Below are positions 33,194 to 41,879 of a stretch of 64,000 nucleotides of DNA, piece by piece (position 1 is the stretch's first letter; each line of letters opens with the position of its first letter). The translations under genes were made by a program, and so were the position numbers. The notes under the pieces were generated by a model, which made no database searches, was not told the origin of the DNA, and saw only the letters and a list, made by a program, of their open reading frames with translations. The stretch is from CAZSDU01 sp963662525 (lineage in GTDB: Bacteria > Bacteroidota > Bacteroidia > Bacteroidales > FEN-979): the NCBI GenBank assembly GCA_963662525.1, contig OY759717.1:2914001-2978000 (forward strand), read 5' to 3'.

Positions 33194-34108
33194 TTAGGCT
33201 GTATTTAATGCTCCGATAAGTTCTTTAACAGATGCAATTTCATGCCTTTGTAGGTATGCTTCAATGCCTTCAATAATTTTTATGGATACTCCGGGATCAA
33301 TAAAATTGGCCGTCCCAACCTGGATAGCCGAAGCTCCGGCAAGCATGAATTCGATGGCATCTGTGGCATTCATGATACCACCAAGACCAATGATCGGAAT
33401 TTTCACGGTTTGGAATACCTGCCAGACCATTCGAAGGGCCACCGGCTTGATGGCCGGGCCTGATAATCCACCGGTGAGGGTAGATAAAACCGGTTTCCTC
33501 TTCTCCGCATCAATGGCTATCCCCAGCAGGGTATTGATCAGTGTGATGACATCGGCACCACCATCCTCAACAGCTTTGGCCATTTCAGTGATGCTGGTGA
33601 CATTGGGCGAAAGCTTAACCATCAGCACCTTCCTATAGACTTTTCTGACTGCTGCAGTAACTTCTGTCGATACGGCCGGAACGGTTCCAAAGGCCATGCC
33701 TCCCAACTTGACATTGGGACAAGAAATATTTAATTCAATGGCGGGAATATTCTCCAATTCGTTGATGCGTTCGGCAACTTCCACATATTCTTCCAAAGTT
33801 GAACCTGAAACATTGACAATGATGTGAGTATTATAATCTTTGATCCTTGGATAAATCTCCTTACAGAAATGATCCACTCCTTTATTCTGCAGACCAACGG
33901 AGTTCAACATCCCTGATGGTGTTTCTGCCATTCTCGGATAAGCGTTACCATCGCGGTTTTTCCCTGTCACTGCCTTGACAAAGATTCCTCCCAGCTTCCC
34001 GGTATCAATAAAATCCAGGAATTCATCCCCATAACCGAAGGTGCCCGAAGCAGTGGTTACAGGATTCTTAAAGGTAAGACCGGCGATATTGACGGATAGA
34101 TCAGACAT
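33194..34108 (-). CDS. pyrD: Dihydroorotate dehydrogenase B, catalytic subunit
   Basis: 304 residues from ATG 34108 (MSDLSVNIAGLTFKNPV); a longer frame opening with TTG at 34126 runs through an octamer repeat and is rejected. The class 1B signature is clear: TTASGTFGYG, NSVGLQNKGVDHF, and the active-site Cys in ELNISCPNVK, where class 2 enzymes have Ser. The enzyme oxidises dihydroorotate to orotate with FMN and passes electrons to PyrK and on to NAD. Its partner gene pyrK lies directly upstream, 46 bp away across the octamer tract. Confidence 0.95.
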   Translation of the reverse strand: MSDLSVNIAGLTFKNPVTTASGTFGYGDEFLDFIDTGKLGGIFVKAVTGKNRDGNAYPRMAETPSGMLNSVGLQNKGVDHFCKEIYPRIKDYNTHIIVNVSGSTLEEYVEVAERINELENIPAIELNISCPNVKLGGMAFGTVPAVSTEVTAAVRKVYRKVLMVKLSPNVTSITEMAKAVEDGGADVITLINTLLGIAIDAEKRKPVLSTLTGGLSGPAIKPVALRMVWQVFQTVKIPIIGLGGIMNATDAIEFMLAGASAIQVGTANFIDPGVSIKIIEGIEAYLQRHEIASVKELIGALNTA

Positions 34109-34111
34109 CAG

Positions 34112-34151
34112 GTGACAAAGTAACAAAGTGACAAAGTAACAAAGTAAAATT
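34112..34151. repeat. Octamer tandem repeat between pyrK and pyrD
   Basis: Plus strand: GTGACAAA, GTAACAAA, GTGACAAA, GTAACAAA, then the decayed unit GTAAAATT. The tract begins three bases upstream of the pyrD ATG and fills most of the pyrK-pyrD gap. Units alternate G/A at position 3. The tract before dapD has the same core. Confidence 0.9.
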
Positions 34152-34154
34152 TTT

Positions 34155-34934
34155 TCATTTCCAGTTCAGGTGTTTCGTATTAAATACCGGTCCTTCCATG
34201 CAGACCCGTTCATTGCCTTTGTCGGTGGGAGTTACACAGCATAGGCAAACGCCAAATCCGCAGGCCATCATGTTTTCGAGTGAGACTTCACAATCAATAT
34301 GATGGATTTTTGCGATCCGGGAAATGGCTTTCATCATGGGGTCAGGTCCACAGCAGAAGATCTTTTTATAGGGAAGGCTTTCTTTCTGAAAAATGGAATG
34401 ATCCGTCACCAGCCCTTTTTCGCCTTCGGTGCCATCATCTGTAATGATCCTTACTTTTCCGTATTTCGAATATGTTTCTATTTCAGAAACTTCTTCTTTT
34501 GTTTTGAATCCCAGCAATATATCGGGTTCAATGCCGTGATCATGCAGTGTTTGAGCCAGGTAAAGCAGGGGAGCCACACCACAGCCTCCGCCTACCAGCA
34601 GGACTTTCTTTTGCTCAGGAATCGTGAAATAGTTTCCGAGGGGAAAGATGAGGTTCAGGGCGTCGTTTGCCTGGAGAAGGCTCAGATGGCGTGTTCCTTC
34701 ACCCTTGATCTGGATCATAAGGCTGATCGTATTATTAGCATAATCAACCGAATGAATGGATAAGGGACGGCGGAGGAAAGTGGAAGGAGAATTTTCCACC
34801 AGTACCTGAACAAATTGCCCCGGAAATATTTCGGGAAGTATTTCCGGGGCAAGAAGTTCAAGAATGAAATGCCTTTTATTTAAATGATTGTTCCGTGTTA
34901 CTTGAAAATCCTGAACAAACTTTTTAGCAGGCAT
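34155..34934 (-). CDS. pyrK: Dihydroorotate dehydrogenase B, electron-transfer subunit
   Basis: 259 residues from ATG 34934; a longer frame to 35012 overlaps the upstream gene and lacks family similarity. PyrK carries FAD and a [2Fe-2S] cluster and links PyrD to NAD. Seen here are the flavin-binding RRPLSIHSVD segment, the NAD-domain VGGGCGVAPLLYLAQ, and the cluster ligands Cys225-x4-Cys230-x2-Cys233-x11-Cys245 near the C-terminus. It starts 11 bp after the PEGA-like exported protein and is followed by pyrD. Confidence 0.94.
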   Translation of the reverse strand: MPAKKFVQDFQVTRNNHLNKRHFILELLAPEILPEIFPGQFVQVLVENSPSTFLRRPLSIHSVDYANNTISLMIQIKGEGTRHLSLLQANDALNLIFPLGNYFTIPEQKKVLLVGGGCGVAPLLYLAQTLHDHGIEPDILLGFKTKEEVSEIETYSKYGKVRIITDDGTEGEKGLVTDHSIFQKESLPYKKIFCCGPDPMMKAISRIAKIHHIDCEVSLENMMACGFGVCLCCVTPTDKGNERVCMEGPVFNTKHLNWK

Positions 34935-34945
34935 GAAAATTTTAA

Positions 34946-35620
34946 TTAATTGCCGAGGCGGGTTTGGATTTCGTGGATAACTTCTTTGTATTTGCGCAAC
35001 ACACGATCCCATTCTTTGAATAATTCATCACTTTTTACACTGGTCTGAGCGGTGTTGGCATATTCACTCACCAGTTTGATTTTATAGGTTAAAGGATCTG
35101 TTGAGCCGAGTTTCACAATCATACGGGTGCGGATAGTGCGCTGTTTGAAAGTTTGGGCTGTCCAGGCAGTACGTAAATAACCGGTCTCACGGTCGGTTAC
35201 CTCAACAACGTCAAAATAAGTTGTGATGATCTGGCTGAGTAATTTCCAGGCCTCAATTTCGGTTTTTGAAGTTTTTATTTCTATGTCAAGGTTCGCAATG
35301 TCAGTAGCTTCAGAAGCATCATATGCATCATCTTTCTCCAATTGCATATAGTATGTCTTTGGAGGAGGTGTGAAGTTGGGTTTATTGCAGAATTCAATTA
35401 TACCTGTCAGGAATGCCGATTTTTCAACTTTAACGGTAACGCAGGCATAGGCCGGGATTATGATCTCCATTTGGCCACTGCCCATCAGTTTGCCATCAAC
35501 AAAGATTTTTGCATCCGCTTCAGAGGAGCTGAACCTAACGACTTTTTTTCCGGCGAAGGAATTTATACTTATAGCCATAACGGCTATTACCATAAGGCTG
35601 ATTTTTAGAATTGTTTTCAT
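34946..35620 (-). CDS. Exported protein with PEGA-like N-terminal domain, unknown function
   Basis: A 224-residue protein with a signal peptide (about 1-23, ending FAG). The first mature domain (VVRFSSSEADAKIFVDGKLMGSGQMEIIIP) has the short-strand layout of PEGA domains, which bind surface structures. The second half (about 105-224) alternates helix and strand (TDRETGYLRTAWTAQTF, RTRMIVKLGSTDPLTYKIKLVSEY) and recalls small lipoprotein domains in which an accessory is folded with a substrate-binding sheet. No firm family. 31 bp separate it from the upstream DUF5606 gene, and pyrK follows after 11 bp. Confidence 0.68.
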   Translation of the reverse strand: MKTILKISLMVIAVMAISINSFAGKKVVRFSSSEADAKIFVDGKLMGSGQMEIIIPAYACVTVKVEKSAFLTGIIEFCNKPNFTPPPKTYYMQLEKDDAYDASEATDIANLDIEIKTSKTEIEAWKLLSQIITTYFDVVEVTDRETGYLRTAWTAQTFKQRTIRTRMIVKLGSTDPLTYKIKLVSEYANTAQTSVKSDELFKEWDRVLRKYKEVIHEIQTRLGN

Positions 35621-35651
35621 AAGTTTTTTTTCGATTACGAATATAAGAAAA

Positions 35652-36164
35652 TTACTCCGTTTTTTTTACTTTTTTTGAGGCAGCCGGGGTTTTTACAGCT
35701 TTCTTTGGTTTGGGTTTTATTTCTTCTTGAGCCGGTGTTTCTTGAGTTTTTTCTTCTTCTTCTTTTTCTTCTTTTTTTTTCGTGAAATCAATCAGCTTAT
35801 GCTCCAGCAGCAAGTTGTACCAGCTGATCATTTTTTTTATATCAGACACATATACCCGGTCGGGATCGAAATCGGGAATCATTTCTCCGAAAAACTTTTT
35901 CAGGACCGGATTATCAGATTTCGCATCGATGGCTGGTTTCCCTTCAAGTTTAGTAAAAAAAGCCTTAAACACATCTTTCAGGGGCATGTCTTCACCCTGG
36001 GTAAATACACTGATCTCTTCCAGTGAACTGATCTTTTCATGTCCGAAAGCTGGAAAGCGTTTCTGGTCCAGTAAAGATTCTACGATTACCGCGTTTTTCA
36101 CGTTGGAAACCACTTTAAATAATCCACTTTTCCCTGAAATTGACAAGATTTTACTTAAATCCAT
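35652..36164 (-). CDS. DUF5606 domain protein
   Basis: A 170-residue cytoplasmic protein. The N-terminal domain (about 1-125: LSKILSISGKSGLFKVVS, RFPAFGHEKISSLEEISVFT, DFDPDRVYVSDIKKMISWYNLL) matches what I know of DUF5606, a small Bacteroidota family with an SH3-like start. The C-terminal 45 residues are a low-complexity Lys/Glu tail then Pro/Ala/Lys-rich (KPKPKKAVKTPAASKKVKK), which could contact nucleic acid. Its tail is encoded by an almost pure purine run. Function unknown. Confidence 0.8.
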   Translation of the reverse strand: MDLSKILSISGKSGLFKVVSNVKNAVIVESLLDQKRFPAFGHEKISSLEEISVFTQGEDMPLKDVFKAFFTKLEGKPAIDAKSDNPVLKKFFGEMIPDFDPDRVYVSDIKKMISWYNLLLEHKLIDFTKKKEEKEEEEKTQETPAQEEIKPKPKKAVKTPAASKKVKKTE

Positions 36165-36181
36165 AAATGAAAAATTTTAAA

Positions 36182-36189
36182 CAAAATTA
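36182..36189 (-). promoter_or_regulatory. Candidate -7 box of the DUF5606 gene
   Basis: TAATTTTG on the minus strand ends 17 nt before the ATG at 36164 and fits TAnnTTTG; no -33 TTG at the expected distance. Confidence 0.35.
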
Positions 36190-36241
36190 ATAAAAAAACA
36201 GGCAGATGTTTATTTTTTCAGAAACAAGTACTTGCAAAAAA

Positions 36242-37114
36242 TCATGAAATGCATTTATAATTCCTGTATTCCCCGGGTCTCCATCCAGTCTTACTCTCCA
36301 AATAATGCAATATCCGTGAAATCAGCGAAAACTTTTTTTCTGAAGGATCAAAGGAAAATTGCCAGCTTTGCTTTTGTATCCTTTCCTGCATTACCAGGGG
36401 ATGAGATTCCTGAAACCTGGCCAGGGAATCGATGCCGGAATAGTCGAAATCCCCGGTTTTTGGAATATTTTTCTCCATCCAGCGTTCATTATGCCAGTAA
36501 CGGTTGAAAGATTCCTGTTTGGCTTGCTGGAGTTGGGGTGGTTTAACCCACCCATAGTGATAGACTGCTCCACCGGAATACCTGACCCTTAATTTCCTGT
36601 TGTCTTTACGGAAACCCTGGGCATCCTGATAGGAGCGTATCCTATGATCATTTCTGATAATCCTTACTTCTTTCCGGTACCATTGGCGGGAATCGCCATA
36701 ATAACCATACGATCCGTAGAAATGAAGGTAATCAAAAAGAAGTCCTTCCACTTCGATATCCTTTTCATGTTTTTGCATGGCTTGAAAAATGACATCATGA
36801 TATTTCTCATGGATGACCTCATCGGCTTGGAGGTAGAAAGCCCATGTTGCTTCAGGAGAAATGGCATTCATGGCTTTATTTGTCTCCTCGGAAAGAACAA
36901 ATCCTCCAACCCGCTTTGAATCATCCCAAATGGTATCAAGGATTTTAATTTTCGGAGAGCCGATGGATGTAATCAGATCGCGTGTATTGTCATCTGACCT
37001 GCCCACGGCAACGATAAATTCGTTGCATAAGGGAAGAATCGAGCGGATGGATTCGACGACCGGGTAATCGTACCGGATAGCATTTCTTACGAAGGTGAAA
37101 CCGCTGACAAACAA
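36242..37114 (-). CDS. Family 2 glycosyltransferase, TTG start
   Basis: A 290-residue GT-A-type enzyme. It begins (TTG)FVSGFTFVRNAIRYDYPVVESIRSILPLCNEFIVAVGRSDDNT, which is the usual N-terminus of this group, so the start is well placed although the codon is TTG. No ATG or GTG lies in frame between it and the upstream stop. The donor-metal region appears as FYLQADEVIHEKY. The family transfers sugars to lipid or glycan acceptors; which is unclear. It is next to purB, with 36 bp and a heptamer tract in between. Confidence 0.83.
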   Translation of the reverse strand: MFVSGFTFVRNAIRYDYPVVESIRSILPLCNEFIVAVGRSDDNTRDLITSIGSPKIKILDTIWDDSKRVGGFVLSEETNKAMNAISPEATWAFYLQADEVIHEKYHDVIFQAMQKHEKDIEVEGLLFDYLHFYGSYGYYGDSRQWYRKEVRIIRNDHRIRSYQDAQGFRKDNRKLRVRYSGGAVYHYGWVKPPQLQQAKQESFNRYWHNERWMEKNIPKTGDFDYSGIDSLARFQESHPLVMQERIQKQSWQFSFDPSEKKFSLISRILHYLESKTGWRPGEYRNYKCIS

Positions 37115-37124
37115 CTTTATAGAA

Positions 37125-37140
37125 TTAGGAGTTAGGAGTT
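37125..37140. repeat. Short heptamer repeat upstream of the family 2 glycosyltransferase
   Basis: Two perfect TTAGGAG units and a partial third, 11 nt before the TTG start of the glycosyltransferase gene. Short, but of the same GGA/AGG-type heptamer class as 4772-4897 and 14834-14861. Confidence 0.5.
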
Positions 37141-37150
37141 ACCAATATCT

Positions 37151-38500
37151 TTAAAACGAAATGATGCCTGTGTAATTGTGGGGCGTGATCTGCTTCAGTT
37201 CATGCTTCACTTTGTCGGAGATCTTCAGTCCATCAATAAATGCATGGATCGTTTTCTGATTGATTCCGCTTTGGCCACGAGTCAATTCTTTCAAGGATTC
37301 ATAAGGATTCGGATATTGTTCCCTGCGGAGGATGGTCTGGATGGCTTCTGATACAATAGCCCAGTTATCCTCGAGATCATTTTTTAGTTTTGGTTCATTC
37401 AGGATCAATTTATCCAGACCTTTCAGTAAGGATTTGTAGGCTATCATCGAATGGGCCAGGGGCATTCCAGAATTCCTGATAACCGTAGAATCAGTCAGGT
37501 CGCGTTGCAGCCGGGATACCGGCAATTTGGCTGATAAAAACTCAGCCATGGCATTGGCAATGCCTAGATTTCCTTCAGAATTCTCAAAATCGATGGGATT
37601 CACTTTATGAGGCATGGTGGATGAACCGGTTTCACCCTTTTTAACTTTCTGTTTGAAATATTCCATCGAAATATATGACCAGATGTCCCTGTTCAAATCA
37701 ATCAATATGGTGTTGATCCGTTTGATGTTATCGAAAAATGCAGCCAGATTATCGTAATGCTCTATCTGGGTTGTTGTCCTGCAGCGTTCAAGTCCCAGCG
37801 TTTTAACAACAAACTGATTGGCAAAGCGGTTCCAATCAATTTCAGGATAAGCTACGTGATGCGCGTTAAAATTTCCCGTGGCCCCGCCAAACTTTGCTGA
37901 AAAGGGAATGGTTTCAAGTAAAGCCATTTGCTGTGCCAGGCGCTCAACAAAGACATATAATTCTTTTCCAACCGTGGTGGGTGATGCTGGCTGACCGTGT
38001 GTTCTTGAAAGCATGGGGATCGTTTTCCATGCGAGACTTTTCTGATATAGGGATTGAACAACATTAACCAACAGGGGTTCGATGAGATCCTGAAAAGCGT
38101 CCCTGAGCGCCAATGGGAATGCGGTGTTGTTGATGTCCTGAGAGGTAAGGCCAAAATGAATAAATTCCCTGAAATCCTCAAGATGCAATATCCCGAATTT
38201 TTCTTTCAGAAAATACTCTATCGCTTTGACATCATGATTGGTCTCTTTTTCAATTACTTTGACCCGCGCTGCATCATCTTCATTGAAATTGTCATAAATC
38301 CTGCGGAGCTTCAGAAAGCATTTTTTATCGATTTTTTTCAGCTGGGGAAGTGGGATTTTACATAAGGCAATAAAATATTCAACTTCTACCAGCACCCGGT
38401 AACGGATAATGGCAGCTTCAGAAAAATACGAGGAAAGAGGCTCCGTGGAGTTACGGTATCGGCCGTCGATCGGGGAAATAGCGGTTAATGCATTATCCAT
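37151..38500 (-). CDS. purB: Adenylosuccinate lyase
   Basis: 449 residues from ATG 38500 (MDNALTAISPIDGRYRNST), the standard E. coli-like N-terminus. A longer frame to 38617 adds a basic segment with no family match. PurB cleaves SAICAR and adenylosuccinate in purine synthesis. The superfamily signature GSSTMPHKVNPIDFENSEGN with its flexible catalytic loop is intact, as are TSQDINNTA and SRTHGQPASPTTVGKE. A TATCTTTG box lies 26 nt before the start. Confidence 0.96.
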   Translation of the reverse strand: MDNALTAISPIDGRYRNSTEPLSSYFSEAAIIRYRVLVEVEYFIALCKIPLPQLKKIDKKCFLKLRRIYDNFNEDDAARVKVIEKETNHDVKAIEYFLKEKFGILHLEDFREFIHFGLTSQDINNTAFPLALRDAFQDLIEPLLVNVVQSLYQKSLAWKTIPMLSRTHGQPASPTTVGKELYVFVERLAQQMALLETIPFSAKFGGATGNFNAHHVAYPEIDWNRFANQFVVKTLGLERCRTTTQIEHYDNLAAFFDNIKRINTILIDLNRDIWSYISMEYFKQKVKKGETGSSTMPHKVNPIDFENSEGNLGIANAMAEFLSAKLPVSRLQRDLTDSTVIRNSGMPLAHSMIAYKSLLKGLDKLILNEPKLKNDLEDNWAIVSEAIQTILRREQYPNPYESLKELTRGQSGINQKTIHAFIDGLKISDKVKHELKQITPHNYTGIISF

Positions 38501-38526
38501 AGGGTCGTATAATAACTTATGATGAA

Positions 38527-38534
38527 CAAAGATA
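38527..38534 (-). promoter_or_regulatory. Candidate -7 box of purB
   Basis: TATCTTTG on the minus strand, 26 nt before the purB ATG, fits TAnnTTTG. Its position supports the start at 38500 over the longer frame, which would begin upstream of the promoter. Confidence 0.45.
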
Positions 38535-38648
38535 GTGAAACCCTTCGAAAATGTCTTCCCTTTTTTTCTTTTTGGCACAAACCCTAATGCGCAAACAGCC
38601 CGCCGATTGGGATGCAAGTTTTACCGTTGTGAGTGATTCGATGGCAGA

Positions 38649-39494
38649 CTATCGGACAATAGCTTTGGCATAGGTATTTGAATAAGCGGCAAAAAATCCG
38701 ATTCCTCCATTGTTGATATTGCCTTTAACATTGGCCGGAGGGCCGCTGAAGAAAGGAATATTAAATCCTGCCTGCCGCACCTGATCAATAAAATTGAAAT
38801 ATTCTCCGGTGATGCCCGACATCTGCAGCATGATGGTATCGCCAGGGTATATGGTCTCCCATTTGTGGGCATTATTCAGGTAAACCACATCCACCCCGTT
38901 CATGTAGCTTCCATTATAGAATTTATCATCCGAGATAACTTTCTTATTCAGTGTATCGGTGAGCAGTATCCCGTTACGATACAGGTTGAATAAATAGAAA
39001 TTGACCTCATCGCCAGGTTCCTGGGCCCATAGTTTTATGGTCCAGAAGCCTTCTTTTCCCCAATCCGCATGAAATTCGGCCCGGATCGAATCGAGATGCG
39101 TCACAGTCCTCAGGTCACAGCTGGCTTCAAATGCTGACTGTCCCGAGATCTCTTCAAGAAGTTCAATCTTCAGGGTGTAATTTTTTTTCAGCTGACCGGC
39201 GAAAAGAGAGTCCGTTTCATATACCCCGGTTTCTCCTTCTGAAGTTTCATGCAAGGGATAGAAATTGCTGCCATCTGTCAGCACGACATGGGCATTGGTG
39301 ACCCTGGGCATGGGTTCGTTAAAAAAGTAATCTGCTGATTTTGTAAGGGTTACCCGATAGGGGCTGGTATCATTGGCAATATTTCCATCCACGACCAGCC
39401 GTGTATAGGTTTCATCCAGCTTTACATTGATTTTTTCGGTGCAGGCAACAGCCAGGATGCCAAGCAGTATAAGGGTGATTATTTTGTTAATCAT
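38649..39494 (-). CDS. DUF4249 lipoprotein
   Basis: A 281-residue lipoprotein (MINKIITLILLGILAVACTEK, Cys18). The mature part opens with KINVKLDETYTRLVVDGNIAND, followed by VTLTKSADYFFNEPMPRVTNAHVVLTDG, the standard DUF4249 layout. These proteins are nearly always coded directly after a TonB-dependent receptor with a CarboxypepD_reg domain and are thought to be its surface partner. Here the start overlaps the receptor stop by 8 bp. The substrate of the pair is unknown. Confidence 0.88.
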   Translation of the reverse strand: MINKIITLILLGILAVACTEKINVKLDETYTRLVVDGNIANDTSPYRVTLTKSADYFFNEPMPRVTNAHVVLTDGSNFYPLHETSEGETGVYETDSLFAGQLKKNYTLKIELLEEISGQSAFEASCDLRTVTHLDSIRAEFHADWGKEGFWTIKLWAQEPGDEVNFYLFNLYRNGILLTDTLNKKVISDDKFYNGSYMNGVDVVYLNNAHKWETIYPGDTIMLQMSGITGEYFNFIDQVRQAGFNIPFFSGPPANVKGNINNGGIGFFAAYSNTYAKAIVR

Positions 39495-41856
39495 TGTTAA
39501 AATGGAAATTAAAAGTTAACGATGGGATGATCCCGAATAAATATACATTCTCCGCTGAGGTCAGGTTAGGATCGACATTATCCTGAACAAAATTGATCGA
39601 CCAGGTATTATGACGGTTGTAAACATTATAGATGGAAAGGTTCAGATCCCAGGTAAATTTCCTTCCTGGTTTTGGTTTGCTGTAAAATGTAGCTGAAATA
39701 TCCAGTCGGTGATAATCCGGGTAACGATAAGCATTTCTGTCGGAATAAATGGGAATGATGTTTCCCCCGATTTCCGCCCTGCCTGTTGGGAAGGTCACCG
39801 GGGCTCCGGTGGCATATATCCAATTGGCGGAGATGGCCCAGCGTTTACTGATATTATAATTCAGAACGACGGAAACATTATTGGGTTTGTCATATGGAGC
39901 AGGATAGGGATTTCCGTTATTAATCTCCGGAACCGGTATCTGCCTGAATGATCTGGAATAGGTATAGCTTATCCATCCGCTGAACTTTTCTTCATTTAAA
40001 CGGACGAGGAACTCAATGCCATATGACCACCCTTTCCCTGTTCTTACCTGCCCTTCCAACTTACTGTTCAGCGATAGCTGTGCAAAATCAACGAAATCGA
40101 CGACATTCTGCATCCATTTATAATAGGCTTCCACCGACACTTCAATTGTATTCCGCCTGAAATTCCGGAAATATCCCAGGGCGATCTGATCTGCAATCTG
40201 GGGCTTTATATTCGGACTTGCAGGGAACCATATATCCAGAGGATTCCCGACCGTGGAATTCTGAGCGAGTTGCAAATACTGGTATGTACGGGCATAACTG
40301 GCTTTGATGGAAGATTTTTCATTGAAATCGTATAGCAATCCCAGACGGGGTTCAAGCCCCGCGTAAGTATGATATAGTACTCCGGGTTTATAGATGGTAG
40401 AATCGGTGGCGACATAGGATGAATTATAATGAAAAAGGGTTCCTGGACCGACATTCTGGAACATGGAGAACCGCAATCCGTATTTGGCAATAAAATGTTT
40501 GCCAATATGCTGTTCATTACTCGCGTAAACTGCGGTTTCTACTGCATAGTTATTGGGAACCTTGATGTCAGTGGCCACGGACTGATCCCCGACACCCCTG
40601 GTATGCCCGGGGTTGATCATGTGATAGATCACATTGGCCCCGAATTTAATGGTGTTGTTGGTGTTCATGTAATAGCTGAAATCGCCTTTTAACCCGAGAT
40701 CCCGAAGGAAAGATGTCCATTCAAAGGAAAAGGATTCTCCTGCAGGAGTACCCAGGAAGTAGCGGTAGTTCCCATACAAGAGGGTGAAGTTGGAAAATAA
40801 TTTTTTCGAAAAAAGATGATTCCACCTCAGGGTCGCGGTTTCGTTACCCCATCTCATACCAGCAAAGCCGTTTTTAAAAACATCGCGACCAAAATAACCG
40901 GACAGGAATACCTGGTTGTTATCATCAATGCGGTAGTTTATCTTGGCATTCAAATCGTAAAAATACAGGCGGTTATTCTGAAGCGCCTTATTGGACGATA
41001 ACGGCAGGAAAATATCCGCATAAGTGCGCCTTCCGGAAACAATAAACGAACAGCGGTCCTTGATGATCGGGCCTTCAATGGTTAGCCTGCTCGCGATCAA
41101 CCCAATCCCTCCATTTACTTCAAATTTCTTCGAATTCCCTTCATTCATGCGGATATCCAGCACCGATGCCAGCCTTCCGCCATAATTTGCAGGGATATCG
41201 CCTTTATAGAGCTTCACATCCTTGATGGCATCGTTATTGAATACAGAGAAAAAACCCATAAGGTGCGATGCATTATAGACTGTTGCCTCATCCAGTAAAA
41301 TAAGATTCTGATCGGGAGAACCACCCCTGACGCTGAAGCCGCTTGAACCTTCCCCGGCCGATGATACCCCGGGCAACATCTGGATTGCCTTGATGATGTC
41401 CACTTCTCCGAATAATGCCGGGATACGTTGAATAGTTTTAATATCCATTTTAAAGGTACTCATCTCCGGACGCACAACATTGGCATCGCTTTTTTCACTT
41501 TTTATTTCAACCACATCCAGGGTATGCTGTTTAACCTGGAGTTCAACATTCCATTTGACATTTTGTGTCAGGTCAATTTTTCTGGTTTCCGTGGCATAAC
41601 CAATATAGGAAATGGAAAGGCTGTATTTACCAGGATTCAGGGAGACAGAATAATTGCCATAAACATCTGTCACCGTTCCTGTTTTCAGTTCATCAATGTA
41701 TATCGTTGCACCAACAAGGCTTTCTCCATTGGTTTTATCGGAAATGACTCCGCTGATAGTCAGTTTCTTTGTTTTTTCGACATGTTTCTGAGCAGAAGCA
41801 GGCAGAAATAAGAAACATAGTATAATTCCTGTGATAAGGATAATAGGTATTCTCAT
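39487..41856 (-). CDS. TonB-dependent receptor with CarboxypepD_reg-like domain
   Basis: A 789-residue outer-membrane transporter. Signal peptide about 1-22; a CarboxypepD_reg-like beta-sandwich at about 30-115 (TISGVISDKTNGESLVGATIYI); plug domain at about 130-225 (EVDIIKAIQMLPGVSSAGEGSSGFSVRGGSPDQNLILLDEA). The barrel ends with strand-like repeats and a final Phe-rich strand (SLTFNFHFNND). It is coupled to a DUF4249 lipoprotein by an 8-bp overlap. No SusD gene is present, so this is not a classic starch-type pair. The ligand cannot be read from sequence. Confidence 0.93.
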   Translation of the reverse strand: MRIPIILITGIILCFLFLPASAQKHVEKTKKLTISGVISDKTNGESLVGATIYIDELKTGTVTDVYGNYSVSLNPGKYSLSISYIGYATETRKIDLTQNVKWNVELQVKQHTLDVVEIKSEKSDANVVRPEMSTFKMDIKTIQRIPALFGEVDIIKAIQMLPGVSSAGEGSSGFSVRGGSPDQNLILLDEATVYNASHLMGFFSVFNNDAIKDVKLYKGDIPANYGGRLASVLDIRMNEGNSKKFEVNGGIGLIASRLTIEGPIIKDRCSFIVSGRRTYADIFLPLSSNKALQNNRLYFYDLNAKINYRIDDNNQVFLSGYFGRDVFKNGFAGMRWGNETATLRWNHLFSKKLFSNFTLLYGNYRYFLGTPAGESFSFEWTSFLRDLGLKGDFSYYMNTNNTIKFGANVIYHMINPGHTRGVGDQSVATDIKVPNNYAVETAVYASNEQHIGKHFIAKYGLRFSMFQNVGPGTLFHYNSSYVATDSTIYKPGVLYHTYAGLEPRLGLLYDFNEKSSIKASYARTYQYLQLAQNSTVGNPLDIWFPASPNIKPQIADQIALGYFRNFRRNTIEVSVEAYYKWMQNVVDFVDFAQLSLNSKLEGQVRTGKGWSYGIEFLVRLNEEKFSGWISYTYSRSFRQIPVPEINNGNPYPAPYDKPNNVSVVLNYNISKRWAISANWIYATGAPVTFPTGRAEIGGNIIPIYSDRNAYRYPDYHRLDISATFYSKPKPGRKFTWDLNLSIYNVYNRHNTWSINFVQDNVDPNLTSAENVYLFGIIPSLTFNFHFNND

Positions 41857-41879
41857 TTTTACAATTTGATAAGGGCAAA

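Noticed and set aside
34109..34126. Extended start of pyrD (TTG at 34126)
   Set aside because: The six extra codons run through the octamer repeat; the family N-terminus begins at ATG 34108.
35740..35795. Long pyrimidine run on the plus strand
   Set aside because: Explained by the Lys/Glu-rich tail of the DUF5606 protein; it is coding sequence on the minus strand.
38501..38617. 39-residue N-terminal extension of purB
   Set aside because: Rich in basic residues, unlike any PurB, and its start would lie upstream of the TATCTTTG box.
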